64,000 bases of DNA from Spirosoma pollinicola (lineage in GTDB: Bacteria; Bacteroidota; Bacteroidia; Cytophagales; Spirosomataceae), in the NCBI RefSeq assembly GCF_002831565.1, contig NZ_CP025096.1, positions 6,873,014-6,937,013 of the forward strand, written 5' to 3'. Within the stretch, counting starts at the first letter, position 1. The number at the start of each line of letters is the position of its first letter. A program made the position numbers and the translations under genes. The notes under the pieces were generated by a model. It saw nothing but the letters and a program-made list of their open reading frames with translations, ran no database searches and was not told the DNA's origin. This document shows, in pieces, positions 1-7,133 of this stretch.

Positions 1-98
1 GCCACAAAATCATTGACCTTCAGCAGATTCAGCGTTGTATTTTCGCACTGCACGGCTCCTACAGAAGCCTGATTTGATTTGGGTCTGGCAGTTGTCAT
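1..98 (-). CDS. hypB: Probable HypB, hydrogenase maturation GTPase (N-terminal fragment)
   Basis: Only the first 32 codons lie in the window, and the gene continues beyond the left edge. The start ATG (98-96) sits 13 bases after the hypA stop codon, in the order hypA-hypB usual for nickel-hydrogenase operons. The peptide contains a CENTTLNLLKVNDFV stretch that resembles the leader before the GTPase domain of HypB, where a 'L-x-x-N-D' segment is common. HypB would supply GTP-dependent nickel delivery to the hydrogenase large subunit together with HypA. The GTPase motifs are outside the window, so the name rests mainly on gene order. Confidence 0.55.
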   Translation of the reverse strand, partial: MTTARPKSNQASVGAVQCENTTLNLLKVNDFV

Positions 99-111
99 TG
101 GTTAATCGTTA

Positions 112-453
112 TTAGTCTTCAAACTCCACTTTGCTTATCAGCAGCTCTTCTCCCTGCACGACGTTTCGGCTGGGTTTTCCACACGAGCACACAAACCTAT
201 ACTGCTGCACTTCGGTCGTTTTATCGCAGTCGTCGCAATGAATCAGAATTGGCAGCACTTCTACATGCAGGCTCGTTTGCTGATACTTCGGCTCATCATC
301 CAATACAGCCGCAAACGCATTTTGCATCAGTATTGGCTGCACATTTGAGAGTAGCCCGGCTTTCAGGTAAATACCCCGAATCCGATTCATATCGGTGGGA
401 AACTCCTCCTCCAGCGTTCGGAAAATATTACGGACCAATGAAATCTCATGCAT
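112..453 (-). CDS. hypA: HypA nickel metallochaperone for [NiFe]-hydrogenase maturation
   Basis: A 113-residue protein of normal HypA length. It starts with Met-His-Glu, the conserved N-terminal nickel site (His2), and carries the structural zinc site as CxxC (Cys73, Cys76) and CxC (Cys89, Cys91). In this family HypA passes nickel to the hydrogenase large-subunit precursor with HypB in the cytoplasm. It lies 5 bases after the TPR-like gene and 13 bases before the probable hypB, so it is part of the hydrogenase operon. The second zinc half-site is CxC rather than the more usual CxxC. Identity is secure from the start motif, the cysteines and the context. Confidence 0.93.
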   Translation of the reverse strand: MHEISLVRNIFRTLEEEFPTDMNRIRGIYLKAGLLSNVQPILMQNAFAAVLDDEPKYQQTSLHVEVLPILIHCDDCDKTTEVQQYRFVCSCGKPSRNVVQGEELLISKVEFED

Positions 454-458
454 GGTCG

Positions 459-1988
459 TTATTCGTTACTAAGGACCAATTCACCCAGTCGTTCCAGATG
501 CAGATCGGCATCCCGAATAAGGGCTTCGTCGGCTACCAACGACCGGACTTCATTCGCTTTATTAACCATATCGTTGAAGAGTGCCCGCTGGTTTTGCGGG
601 TCGTCTTCGCCGACGTACCAGCCCGCTTCGAGGTAGTTCAGGATGGTTAATGCCCGTTCATACGGATAGGCTTCGGCGGTGCGAACCCGCAAAGCATCCC
701 GGTAATAGCCAATGGCCTTGGCATAGTTGTCGGACTTCCGGGCCAATGGATATTTCGTCAGCGCATTGGCATAGTGGTTGCAAACCGTGGCATACTCATA
801 AGGAAACTCCTCACGGGTGAAATACGCCAATGCCTGTTGAAACGAACTGGATGACACGGCTGCCCAAATGCTTTTCTTCTTGACTTCGTCGGGGATTTCG
901 GCAAAAATAACCCCGAGGTGGTGCTGAATTTCGGCAAAAATACCGGGGGCACTTTCCTGCGTAAATACCTTGAGGGCTTGCTGGTAAGCTTCCATAGCCG
1001 GGCGGTAAAACTGCGGGTTTCCGTTTTGCGCCCAGGTGTAGAGTAGTACACCCTTTCGGTACTGCGCGTTGGCCAGTAGTTCGGGCATATCTTCACTATC
1101 GAAAATGGTAACCGCACGACTGATATAGCCAAGGGCTTCAGAAAAACTATTGGCAAACGTGGCCACCTGTGCAGCATCGACCAGCAACAAACCTACCTGA
1201 ATAGAGCGCTGCTGGGCTTCATAATATTGCAGTACCTGCCAAAGCGCGGTTTTCGTCTTTTCCAGCAATCCGGTATCGTAAGGAACGACTAACTGTTGAA
1301 GCCAAACGGCATATTGAACAGCCAGCAATTCGTGTTTGGCCGTGTCGCTTAGTTCAGAAACGCTTGCTTGTTCCAGTACATGGTTAGCCTCAGTTAGTTG
1401 CCCCGTATCGAGCAGCAGGGTAGCGAATTGTTTGGCGGTATAAGCCTGATAATCAACATTAGGCGCAAGTTCTACTGCCGATTTATAGGCTTTCACCACA
1501 GCTTCGGCCACATCGTCGTTTGCACTGCTTTCGAGGTTACCATAGTGCAACGCGACAGCCCGGTTGTGCCAGCGACGATAGGTTTCAAACGTACCTACCC
1601 CGTTGACGGGCCGCACGGGTGCAACCAGCGATACGCCCGACTGCAAGCGGTTTGTAAGGTCGATGGTGTCGGCAAGCAAGCGATCGCGCCCGGCATCTCT
1701 ATACCGGGCGTAGGCATAGGCTTTCTCCCAGTTGTCTAATCGCATAAATACAAACGACAGCAGATTATCGGGCGAGAAAGCCAGTGGATGCGGGAGTAAA
1801 ATAGGGGGTAATGTTTCACTCCAATCGAGCGGCAATTGAATAGTGCCCTCGGTAACAAGTATCGTACCTGAGTCTGACCGGGTATCGGTTAGCGGGCTAA
1901 TCTCTACCAGTTCGTCAAGCCGAAATTCGGAATGAATGGCCTGTGTAACAGAAGCTATATCGTCGGTTTGTATAGTCAGGTAATACAT
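459..1988 (-). CDS. TPR-like protein of the hydrogenase operon, function unknown
   Basis: A 509-residue predicted soluble protein with no signal peptide or membrane segment. The middle and C-terminal parts are helical with repeated ~34-44 residue units of TPR type, for example around residues 150-480, with Ala/Tyr/Leu at regular spacing and 'YxxALxxF'-like signatures. The first ~100 residues look like a separate mixed alpha/beta domain. It sits 9 bases downstream of the 103-aa gene and 5 bases upstream of hypA, so it is very likely cotranscribed with hydrogenase structural and maturation genes. TPR proteins scaffold other proteins, so a role in assembling or anchoring the hydrogenase is an inference from position only. 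No catalytic motif is recognised. Confidence 0.8.
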   Translation of the reverse strand: MYYLTIQTDDIASVTQAIHSEFRLDELVEISPLTDTRSDSGTILVTEGTIQLPLDWSETLPPILLPHPLAFSPDNLLSFVFMRLDNWEKAYAYARYRDAGRDRLLADTIDLTNRLQSGVSLVAPVRPVNGVGTFETYRRWHNRAVALHYGNLESSANDDVAEAVVKAYKSAVELAPNVDYQAYTAKQFATLLLDTGQLTEANHVLEQASVSELSDTAKHELLAVQYAVWLQQLVVPYDTGLLEKTKTALWQVLQYYEAQQRSIQVGLLLVDAAQVATFANSFSEALGYISRAVTIFDSEDMPELLANAQYRKGVLLYTWAQNGNPQFYRPAMEAYQQALKVFTQESAPGIFAEIQHHLGVIFAEIPDEVKKKSIWAAVSSSSFQQALAYFTREEFPYEYATVCNHYANALTKYPLARKSDNYAKAIGYYRDALRVRTAEAYPYERALTILNYLEAGWYVGEDDPQNQRALFNDMVNKANEVRSLVADEALIRDADLHLERLGELVLSNE

Positions 1989-1997
1989 AACGTGGGG

Positions 1998-2309
1998 TTA
2001 GAGCGTAATACTCAAAATGCCAGTTGTTTTTAACTCGTATGCTAAGTCGCGGTCAGTATCATCAAGGTCGTTATCAATCAGTAGTTCGCGAATGTTCACC
2101 GACTTGTCGCCCAACAGATTTCGATCTTTCAGAAGTAGCCAACCGGTTTTGTGTAGCTTCTCAAAAAACGCTTTCGACTTACCCGCCACCAGCAACGTTT
2201 GCCGCTCGGTATAATACACGACACTTACCTGAAAATCGTCGCCAAACGCAACGCTGGCAACGGATGCCTCGATAAGCAAATAACTATTCTTCAGGCGAAC
2301 GGCACTCAT
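1998..2309 (-). CDS. Conserved small protein of the hydrogenase operon, function unknown
   Basis: A 103-residue protein without signal peptide, cysteines or a recognised motif. Its start codon overlaps the end of the upstream maturation protease gene by 4 bases (ATGA-type overlap), which indicates translational coupling. It lies 9 bases before the TPR-like gene. The sequence alternates short hydrophobic strands in the first half with a very acidic stretch around residues 76-90 (DNDLDDTDRD), suggesting a small alpha/beta fold. Its only link to hydrogen metabolism is its fixed place between the protease and hypA. It could be a chaperone or an accessory subunit, and the sequence alone does not decide. 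Confidence 0.75.
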   Translation of the reverse strand: MSAVRLKNSYLLIEASVASVAFGDDFQVSVVYYTERQTLLVAGKSKAFFEKLHKTGWLLLKDRNLLGDKSVNIRELLIDNDLDDTDRDLAYELKTTGILSITL

Positions 2310-2782
2310 ACGGTTCGCAGGATATCTTCACGCATTAAGGCTACGACACGATCACCGGCGTCCTTCACTACATCGGATAGATTTACTTCCAATTTGAGAT
2401 TATCGACCGCAATCAGATACACCTGTATATCGTCAGGGTAATCGTTGAGCAAAATTTTGCGGGCATATGATAGTGCCTGATCCCATTTCAAACTGTGCAG
2501 AAACACCATCGGGTCGTCCTGAATAGCCGCTTCTACTTCATGAGCCGGCAGTTTGTAGAGCGTACCGGGAGTCTCGCCCGTATTGATCACCGCATCGACA
2601 ATCAGAATCCGTTCGTGACCACGCAACTGAAACAGTACCTCGAACGCCGACGTACCCATATCAAATAAATTAACTCCGGGTTGCTCACCAAGTGATTCCC
2701 GGAGTTGATCGATTACATAACAACCCACGCCGTCATCGCTGCGAACGGGGTTGCCAAAACCCATAATGGCGGTCTTTTTCAT
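2306..2782 (-). CDS. hupW: Hydrogenase maturation protease (HyaD/HupD/HupW family)
   Basis: A 158-residue endopeptidase that trims the C-terminus of the [NiFe]-hydrogenase large subunit after nickel insertion. It begins with the family signature GFGNP (residues 8-12) and has the three nickel-sensing ligands in expected places: Asp17 (Glu in many homologues), Asp63 in IVDA, and His96 in LHSLK. The gene follows hupL in the operon, separated by an 85-base spacer holding a long inverted repeat, and overlaps the next gene by 4 bases. The substrate is almost certainly the adjacent HupL, whose C-terminus carries the uncleaved extension. The symbol hupW follows cyanobacterial usage for group 2a enzymes and is tentative. 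Confidence 0.9.
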   Translation of the reverse strand: MKKTAIMGFGNPVRSDDGVGCYVIDQLRESLGEQPGVNLFDMGTSAFEVLFQLRGHERILIVDAVINTGETPGTLYKLPAHEVEAAIQDDPMVFLHSLKWDQALSYARKILLNDYPDDIQVYLIAVDNLKLEVNLSDVVKDAGDRVVALMREDILRTV

Positions 2783-2788
2783 GTGAAT

Positions 2789-2873
2789 GATAGAATGAGT
2801 GAAAGAATGAAAGAGCGAATCAGCGGGCGGTCCGATTTCGCTCTTTCACTCATTCACCCTTCGCTCTTTATAA
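2789..2873. repeat. Long imperfect inverted repeat of the GAAAGAG/CTCTTTC family (copy 1)
   Basis: Between hupL and the protease gene, a left arm rich in GAGTGAAAG and GAAAGAGCG faces a right arm with CGCTCTTTCACTC. The arms can pair into a hairpin of more than 20 base pairs around a G+C-rich loop near 2820-2830. Related elements lie at 4475-4560 and 29751-29830. It may act as an intercistronic hairpin that tunes mRNA stability between hupL and the protease gene. Confidence 0.75.
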
Positions 2874-4463
2874 TTTAAACTTCGCCATTTCCTTGCCCGA
2901 TTTTCCATCGTGGGCGTGGACGGTGCAAACCAGGCAGGAGTCGAACGAACGAGCTACCATGCCTACTTCGACAGGATCGTGTGGGTCTTCAATTTCGGTA
3001 CCTTCGAGGGCCGCTTCAATGGGGCCGGGGTTTCCCCGGTCGTCGTTCGGGCCAACGTTCCAGGTCGTGGGAGCCATCACCTGGTAGTTTTTGATAACAC
3101 CGTCTTCGATCTCAATCCAGTGCGCCAAGGCACCACGGGCGGCTTCGGTAGCGCCAAACCCTTTGCCGTCGCGCTCTTCGGGTTTGATATAAAACTCATC
3201 GTTGAGGTCTACCTGACGGAGCCACTCATCAATTTGGGTGTACAGGCGGGCCGCTTCATGAACGCGGGCTAACGTACGGGTAAATACGTTCGTCCCTAAC
3301 TTTTCGATCACATCGCCAAACAGGGGGTCAAAGACCTGGTGCGGCAGCAGGTTGTCCGGGTTAGCGTTCATGAGCACACGCGCCAGCGGACCAGCCTCAG
3401 CAGCCATGTCCATGTAGCGGGGTGCTTTTGACCAGCTGTATTTTTCGTTAAAATTCGAGTCGGCCAGGGTATGCGACTGCAAGGGCGTCGGCATGGGTTC
3501 ATCCCAGGGGTGAGCTGCCGGAACGTCGGCATACCAGGCATGACCTACGTGTTCTTTAATGCTCAGGTGGTCGAAGACGTGGTATTTTTTACCATCGAAG
3601 AAGCCGCTCCGGCTAATCAACGCTGCATTTCGGCCTTCTACAGTCGGTTTCTGGTAATGATCTTTGTGCAGGTAGGTGCCATACGCAATAAACTTGCCTA
3701 CCCCCTGCCCGAATTTGTGCAGACCAAATTCCAGACTTGCCCGGATGAACAAGCCCAGGTCAGAGTTACGCTGCGAATCGTTTTCTTCTACCCAGGCCAT
3801 AAGATCGTCCCAGGTTTTGATTTGCATATAGCGCTCAATCGAACAGCCTAACCAGAGTGATTCGAGCCAGTCTTTGCGGAACTGGTTCATGATGGCGTGC
3901 GCGCGGGTGATGTCTTTAAGTGTCGGGGCGCACATTACGCCCCCCGGCACCATGTAGCTCGAATGCGGCCACTGACCGCCAAAGAGGGCATACACTTCTA
4001 CCGGACGCCCACTGGCCGAAACTCCCTGTTGAAACGAGGTGCCCACATAGGCGGCAAAGCGTTTTACGACTTCATCGTAAAGCGGCTTGTTGGCGAATTT
4101 TTTATTTGCCATATCGGTAGCGAAAATGGCATAAAACCAGCGCGGAATACTCTGGATAGTTTCGGTAGCCTGCCCAATAGCCCGCAGCAAGAGTGCGTTA
4201 GGCGGCAGGGTCGTTTTCCAGGCTGTGTCCAGTGCCGATGAGGCACAATAGAGGTGAGAACCGCCACAAATACCACAAATACGGGGTGTTACAATTAGAC
4301 CCGCCTGCGGATCTTTGCCCTGCATAATTTTTTCGAAGCCCCGGAACATGGCCGCCTGCGTATGCGCCCGCGTCACGACACCGTCTTCCATATAAACCTT
4401 TACGTCGAGGTCGCCCTCAACCCGCCCAACCGGCGATATATTTAATTCTTTCTGCGTTGCCAT
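2868..4463 (-). CDS. hupL: [NiFe]-hydrogenase large subunit, group 2a type
   Basis: The 531-residue catalytic subunit that binds the NiFe(CN)2CO centre and oxidises H2. The N-terminal nickel motif RICGICGGSH occupies residues 61-70 (Cys63, Cys66). The C-terminal motif is SCLVCTVH at 509-516 (Cys510, Cys513), followed by a 15-residue extension expected to be cut off by the maturation protease after His516. The start was placed at the ATG at 4463 (MATQKELNIS), because upstream codons in frame run through the inverted-repeat spacer and are low complexity. It is cytoplasm-facing, since its partner small subunit has no Tat signal. The small subunit is encoded just upstream and carries a frameshift, so activity depends on whether that lesion is real. 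Confidence 0.93.
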   Translation of the reverse strand: MATQKELNISPVGRVEGDLDVKVYMEDGVVTRAHTQAAMFRGFEKIMQGKDPQAGLIVTPRICGICGGSHLYCASSALDTAWKTTLPPNALLLRAIGQATETIQSIPRWFYAIFATDMANKKFANKPLYDEVVKRFAAYVGTSFQQGVSASGRPVEVYALFGGQWPHSSYMVPGGVMCAPTLKDITRAHAIMNQFRKDWLESLWLGCSIERYMQIKTWDDLMAWVEENDSQRNSDLGLFIRASLEFGLHKFGQGVGKFIAYGTYLHKDHYQKPTVEGRNAALISRSGFFDGKKYHVFDHLSIKEHVGHAWYADVPAAHPWDEPMPTPLQSHTLADSNFNEKYSWSKAPRYMDMAAEAGPLARVLMNANPDNLLPHQVFDPLFGDVIEKLGTNVFTRTLARVHEAARLYTQIDEWLRQVDLNDEFYIKPEERDGKGFGATEAARGALAHWIEIEDGVIKNYQVMAPTTWNVGPNDDRGNPGPIEAALEGTEIEDPHDPVEVGMVARSFDSCLVCTVHAHDGKSGKEMAKFKL

Positions 4464-4474
4464 GTGTAGAGTGG

Positions 4475-4560
4475 TGAAAGGGTGAAAGAGCGAAAGAGTG
4501 AATGCCATCTTACAAAAAAGCAATGCATCGGCGGTTCGCTCTTTCACTCTTTCACTCATT
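4475..4560. repeat. Long imperfect inverted repeat of the GAAAGAG/CTCTTTC family (copy 2)
   Basis: In the spacer between hupS and hupL, a left arm made of GTGAAAGAGCGAAAGAGTGAATG faces a right arm of CGCTCTTTCACTCTTTCACTCAT type, separated by a ~35-base loop. This is the same sequence family as the spacers at 2789-2873 and 29751-29830. It could form a strong stem in the hup mRNA between the two structural genes. Confidence 0.75.
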
Positions 4561-4563
4561 ATA

Positions 4564-5527
4564 TTATTTGGAAGAGGAAAACTGGGGTTGATCGACGCCA
4601 ACAAGACGTTCGCTGCCGGAAATGACTTTCTCAAATCCCGCCCGGAGATAATAGCCTAGTTTTGAGGTACCTTCTGGCACTTCTTTAGGCAGGAAACCCA
4701 GGTAATGCATCGTTTTAAAGATGCTGCCTTTTGCCAGGTCATGGTGCGGAAAACCCGGCTCCGTACAGCCCAGGCAAGGGTGATTGGCGCGGGTCTTGCT
4801 CGAATGCCGGTTCCACAGAATCCGGTTGCAACTGGCGCGGGTCATTGGCCCACGGCAACCTACCTCATAAAACAAACAACCACCTCGCTTACCAAAGCCG
4901 CCATCAACTTTTTGAGCGAAGCTGATCACGTTGGTACAGCCCGTTTGCACAAAGTCGGTGAAGAACGTTTTGGGGCGATGGTATTCGTCAATTAATATAT
5001 CGCCGATGCGGCCTGTAGAAATGGCCACCAGAATTTGCGTAATCCAGTCGGGGTGAGCCGGGCAACCGGGAATGTTGATCACCGGCAAACCGCCCTTCGA
5101 TACATAGTCAGATCCCAGGAAACCACCTTTACCCTTCCGCAAAAACTGCATCCCTGTCGATTCGCTGGGGTTAGGTGCCACAGCCGGAATACCACCCCAG
5201 GTGGCACAATCGCCCAACTACTTTCGACAGATCCCGAACCCAGTCCTGCATGGGACGATCAGCAAAGAAATTCATGGTACCACTACCGTGCGGCCCCTGA
5301 ATAATACTGCCTTCATACACGAGTATATCGCATTGCGTACGGCCGCTGACGATATCGTTGAGCAGATCTGTTACCTGCTCGCCGATTTCGAGGCCAATAG
5401 ACGGGTGCCAGAGGATGTTGACACCAAAATCGGTAACTAATTCGACAACTGTGGGCTCCTCAGCATTAAGGAACGACATCGTGTTGCCGCTGCACGCTCC
5501 TCCCTGAAGCCATAAAACGTTAGCCAT
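4564..5527 (-). pseudogene. hupS: [NiFe]-hydrogenase small subunit, group 2a type, with a one-base frameshift
   Basis: The iron-sulfur subunit that carries electrons away from the NiFe centre. The N-terminal 104 residues (MANVLWLQGGACSGNT...) are in one frame and the remaining 216 (GDCATWGG...) in another. Removing one base from the CCC run at 5213-5215 restores a continuous 320-residue protein. Without this correction translation stops at 5171 after 118 residues. Ligand regions for the clusters are present after the shift: GDCATWGG, PGCPAH, DEYHRP, GGCLFYEVGC and CLGC. The absence of a Tat signal and the CSGN motif (one Cys instead of CxxC) fit group 2a (cyanobacterial HupS / mycobacterial Huc type), which is family knowledge. 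It may be a true inactivation or a sequencing error in a short homopolymer. Confidence 0.85.
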
Positions 5528-5574
5528 GCGAAACGGGGGTGTAAAGATTCGGGATTTTTGAATTATAAGAAGTA

Positions 5575-5582
5575 CAAATGTA
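5575..5582 (-). promoter_or_regulatory. Probable -7 promoter element of the hydrogenase operon
   Basis: TACATTTG on the minus strand matches the Bacteroidota TAnnTTTG -7 consensus and lies 48 bases upstream of the hupS ATG. The flanking sequence is A+T rich. No convincing -33 element was identified. Confidence 0.5.
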
Positions 5583-5595
5583 ATTATAATTCTGA

Positions 5596-5615
5596 ATTAG
5601 AAAATTTTTTCTAAT
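5596..5615. promoter_or_regulatory. Palindrome in the hydrogenase promoter region, possible operator
   Basis: ATTAGAAAA followed by TT and TTTTCTAAT forms a 20-base palindrome (9-base half-sites) just upstream of the predicted -7 element. The position suits a repressor or activator site, and the TetR-family gene next door is one candidate ligand. This is inference from symmetry and place. Confidence 0.4.
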
Positions 5616-5625
5616 TTTTTTCTAA
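5610..5625. promoter_or_regulatory. TCTAA direct repeats (11-base spacing) upstream of the hydrogenase operon
   Basis: The 16-mer TCTAATTTTTTTCTAA holds two TCTAA half-sites whose starts are 11 bases apart, about one helical turn, as is typical of OmpR/PhoB-type regulators. An identical 16-mer lies at 12579-12594 in front of the metal-efflux operon and just after an OmpR-family two-component system. It overlaps the palindrome at 5596-5615. Confidence 0.4.
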
Positions 5626-5741
5626 GGTTAGTGCAAGGTTGACTCCATCAATTTATAAACCGATGACGCAAAACAGCCAAATAACTGATTGTTGACAGGA
5701 AAGAAAGAGAAATTTGTACTGGGTGTAACCTTTTTTGAGCA

Positions 5742-6362
5742 CTAAGCCAACATGGGTAGCACTAATGTTTCGAATTCAGCGATACCTTCTGTGGTAAAGT
5801 ATGGGCGCAGGTGTTCCCAAACGGCTTGTTTGTAGCTTAGCTCGGTAGTCGTCTGCCCGCGCATGGCAGCAAATGCGGGCAAAAATACGAGCGTCATCCA
5901 GAGTGACTGCGCCAGTTGATCATACTGCTCTGGACTATCCTCGGGGCGTAACATAGTCCGCTGAACGTGGAAATCGAGCCAACTGCGAAGCTGGATCAGC
6001 ATTTTGTTGACTGCCCGTTGCCATTGAAGTTGCTGTCTTGTTTGTTCAGGGTTCGTTTTGAAGAATTCGGCCAGGTAGAATTGGTAGTTTTGAAAAAACT
6101 GGTAATACAAGCTGATCTGCTGATCGAAGGCGGCTAGTTCCGGTGCCTGAAGGTATTGGCGAAAGATATGAGCAAACTCATCGAGAACCTGCTCATAAAC
6201 TGACTCAACAATGGCATCTTTTGTCTTAAAATGATACGCCAGATTCCCTACACTAATGCCTATCTCTTCAGCTATCTGCTGAAGGCGCACCGCATCGACC
6301 CCATGCTCGTTGAAGAGTCGGACGGATGCGTTCAAAATGCGTTCCTTAGTCGAGACGGGCAT
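5742..6362 (-). CDS. TetR/AcrR-family transcriptional regulator
   Basis: A 206-residue regulator with an N-terminal TetR helix-turn-helix (residues ~5-52: TKERILNASVRLFNEHG, then the IAEEIGISVGNLAYHF recognition region) and an all-helical ligand-binding C-terminal domain. It starts at ATG 6362, 6 bases after the stop of the small upstream gene, so the two are likely cotranscribed. It is oriented like the hydrogenase operon, whose promoter region begins 214 bases further on. It may control its partner gene or nearby loci, but its ligand cannot be read from the sequence. Confidence 0.88.
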   Translation of the reverse strand: MPVSTKERILNASVRLFNEHGVDAVRLQQIAEEIGISVGNLAYHFKTKDAIVESVYEQVLDEFAHIFRQYLQAPELAAFDQQISLYYQFFQNYQFYLAEFFKTNPEQTRQQLQWQRAVNKMLIQLRSWLDFHVQRTMLRPEDSPEQYDQLAQSLWMTLVFLPAFAAMRGQTTTELSYKQAVWEHLRPYFTTEGIAEFETLVLPMLA

Positions 6363-6368
6363 ATAGAA

Positions 6369-6731
6369 TCAATTCAGACAGACATTCTTTAGTTGATCGG
6401 CTGAGACGGTGAGCGTTCCCCGTTGATCTTTGGCCGCCAGGCGACGCATATAATGGGCTTGCTGTGCGGCTCGTTTCGGACAGGAATGAGACGTTATCCG
6501 GCGTTTTATGAATTTGAGAGGATTCCCGGTATGGGCAAAAATCAGCTCCACCTCCCACTCTCCCCGATACAGACGCAGATTTTCAATCACAGCCGTGTCA
6601 GACAGCCATAAGTCATCGTAATACAGCCGAAAGTCGGTCAGGTTTCCTTTCCGCTCCGTAAAGTGTAGACTATTCAGGCCAGCCAGCATGTTAGTATAAG
6701 CAGCCTTGTCCATCGTAAAGTGCAGATTCAT
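6369..6731 (-). CDS. Hypothetical protein cotranscribed with the TetR regulator
   Basis: A 120-residue basic protein when started at the ATG at 6731 (MNLHFTMDK). An upstream in-frame ATG at 6755 would add eight residues. No signal peptide, membrane span or recognised motif is present. It contains alternating strand-like segments (FRLYYDDLWL, WEVELIFAHTG) and an Arg/Lys-rich C-terminal half. Its stop is 6 bases before the TetR gene start, which suggests an operon. Function unknown. Confidence 0.65.
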   Translation of the reverse strand: MNLHFTMDKAAYTNMLAGLNSLHFTERKGNLTDFRLYYDDLWLSDTAVIENLRLYRGEWEVELIFAHTGNPLKFIKRRITSHSCPKRAAQQAHYMRRLAAKDQRGTLTVSADQLKNVCLN

Positions 6732-7133
6732 AACGTTTTTAATAAGGCGACACATTCACTAACCCGAACGAAAGTAATGTGATTAGCAATCCAAAGCCAC
6801 TTTTTAAGCAAAAAAGTATTGGCTTTGCCTTCGTATAACGATTCAATAACCAGCTTGTTCGATACAAATACACAAAACCAGATAGTCTGTCAACGCACAA
6901 CCGATTTGACGTAATTTCAATACAACCTCTGCAACAAAGCATCTGGCAACTCGGCGGTTACATATTATTTTTAATCGTAATCAGGAAAAACGAACACCTT
7001 ACCGCTTTACTGATTTGTACCGGGAATTATCACCAACATTATTGCCGCCGGTTCCCTTTAGATGTAATGACCCGCTGGCCAGTCGCAATCAACCGGCTAT
7101 TGTTTAATTTGCCTTAAACGCTATTTACTCTTT
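6732..7133. other. Intergenic region without a recognisable gene
   Basis: A 402-base stretch between the divergent small-protein/TetR pair and the ThuA-like gene. Short open frames exist but have no coding character or homology that I recognise. It should contain the two divergent promoters, though no clear TAnnTTTG box was pinned down. Confidence 0.5.

Noticed and set aside
4464..4634. 57-codon N-terminal extension of the hydrogenase large subunit
   Set aside because: It runs through the inverted-repeat spacer, and the homologous protein starts at MATQKELNIS (4463).
5205..5220. Programmed ribosomal frameshifting in hupS
   Set aside because: No slippery heptamer or supporting downstream structure is apparent, +1 shifting at GGG-CGA is not an established signal, and this family is not known to use it. 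A sequencing error or mutation is simpler.
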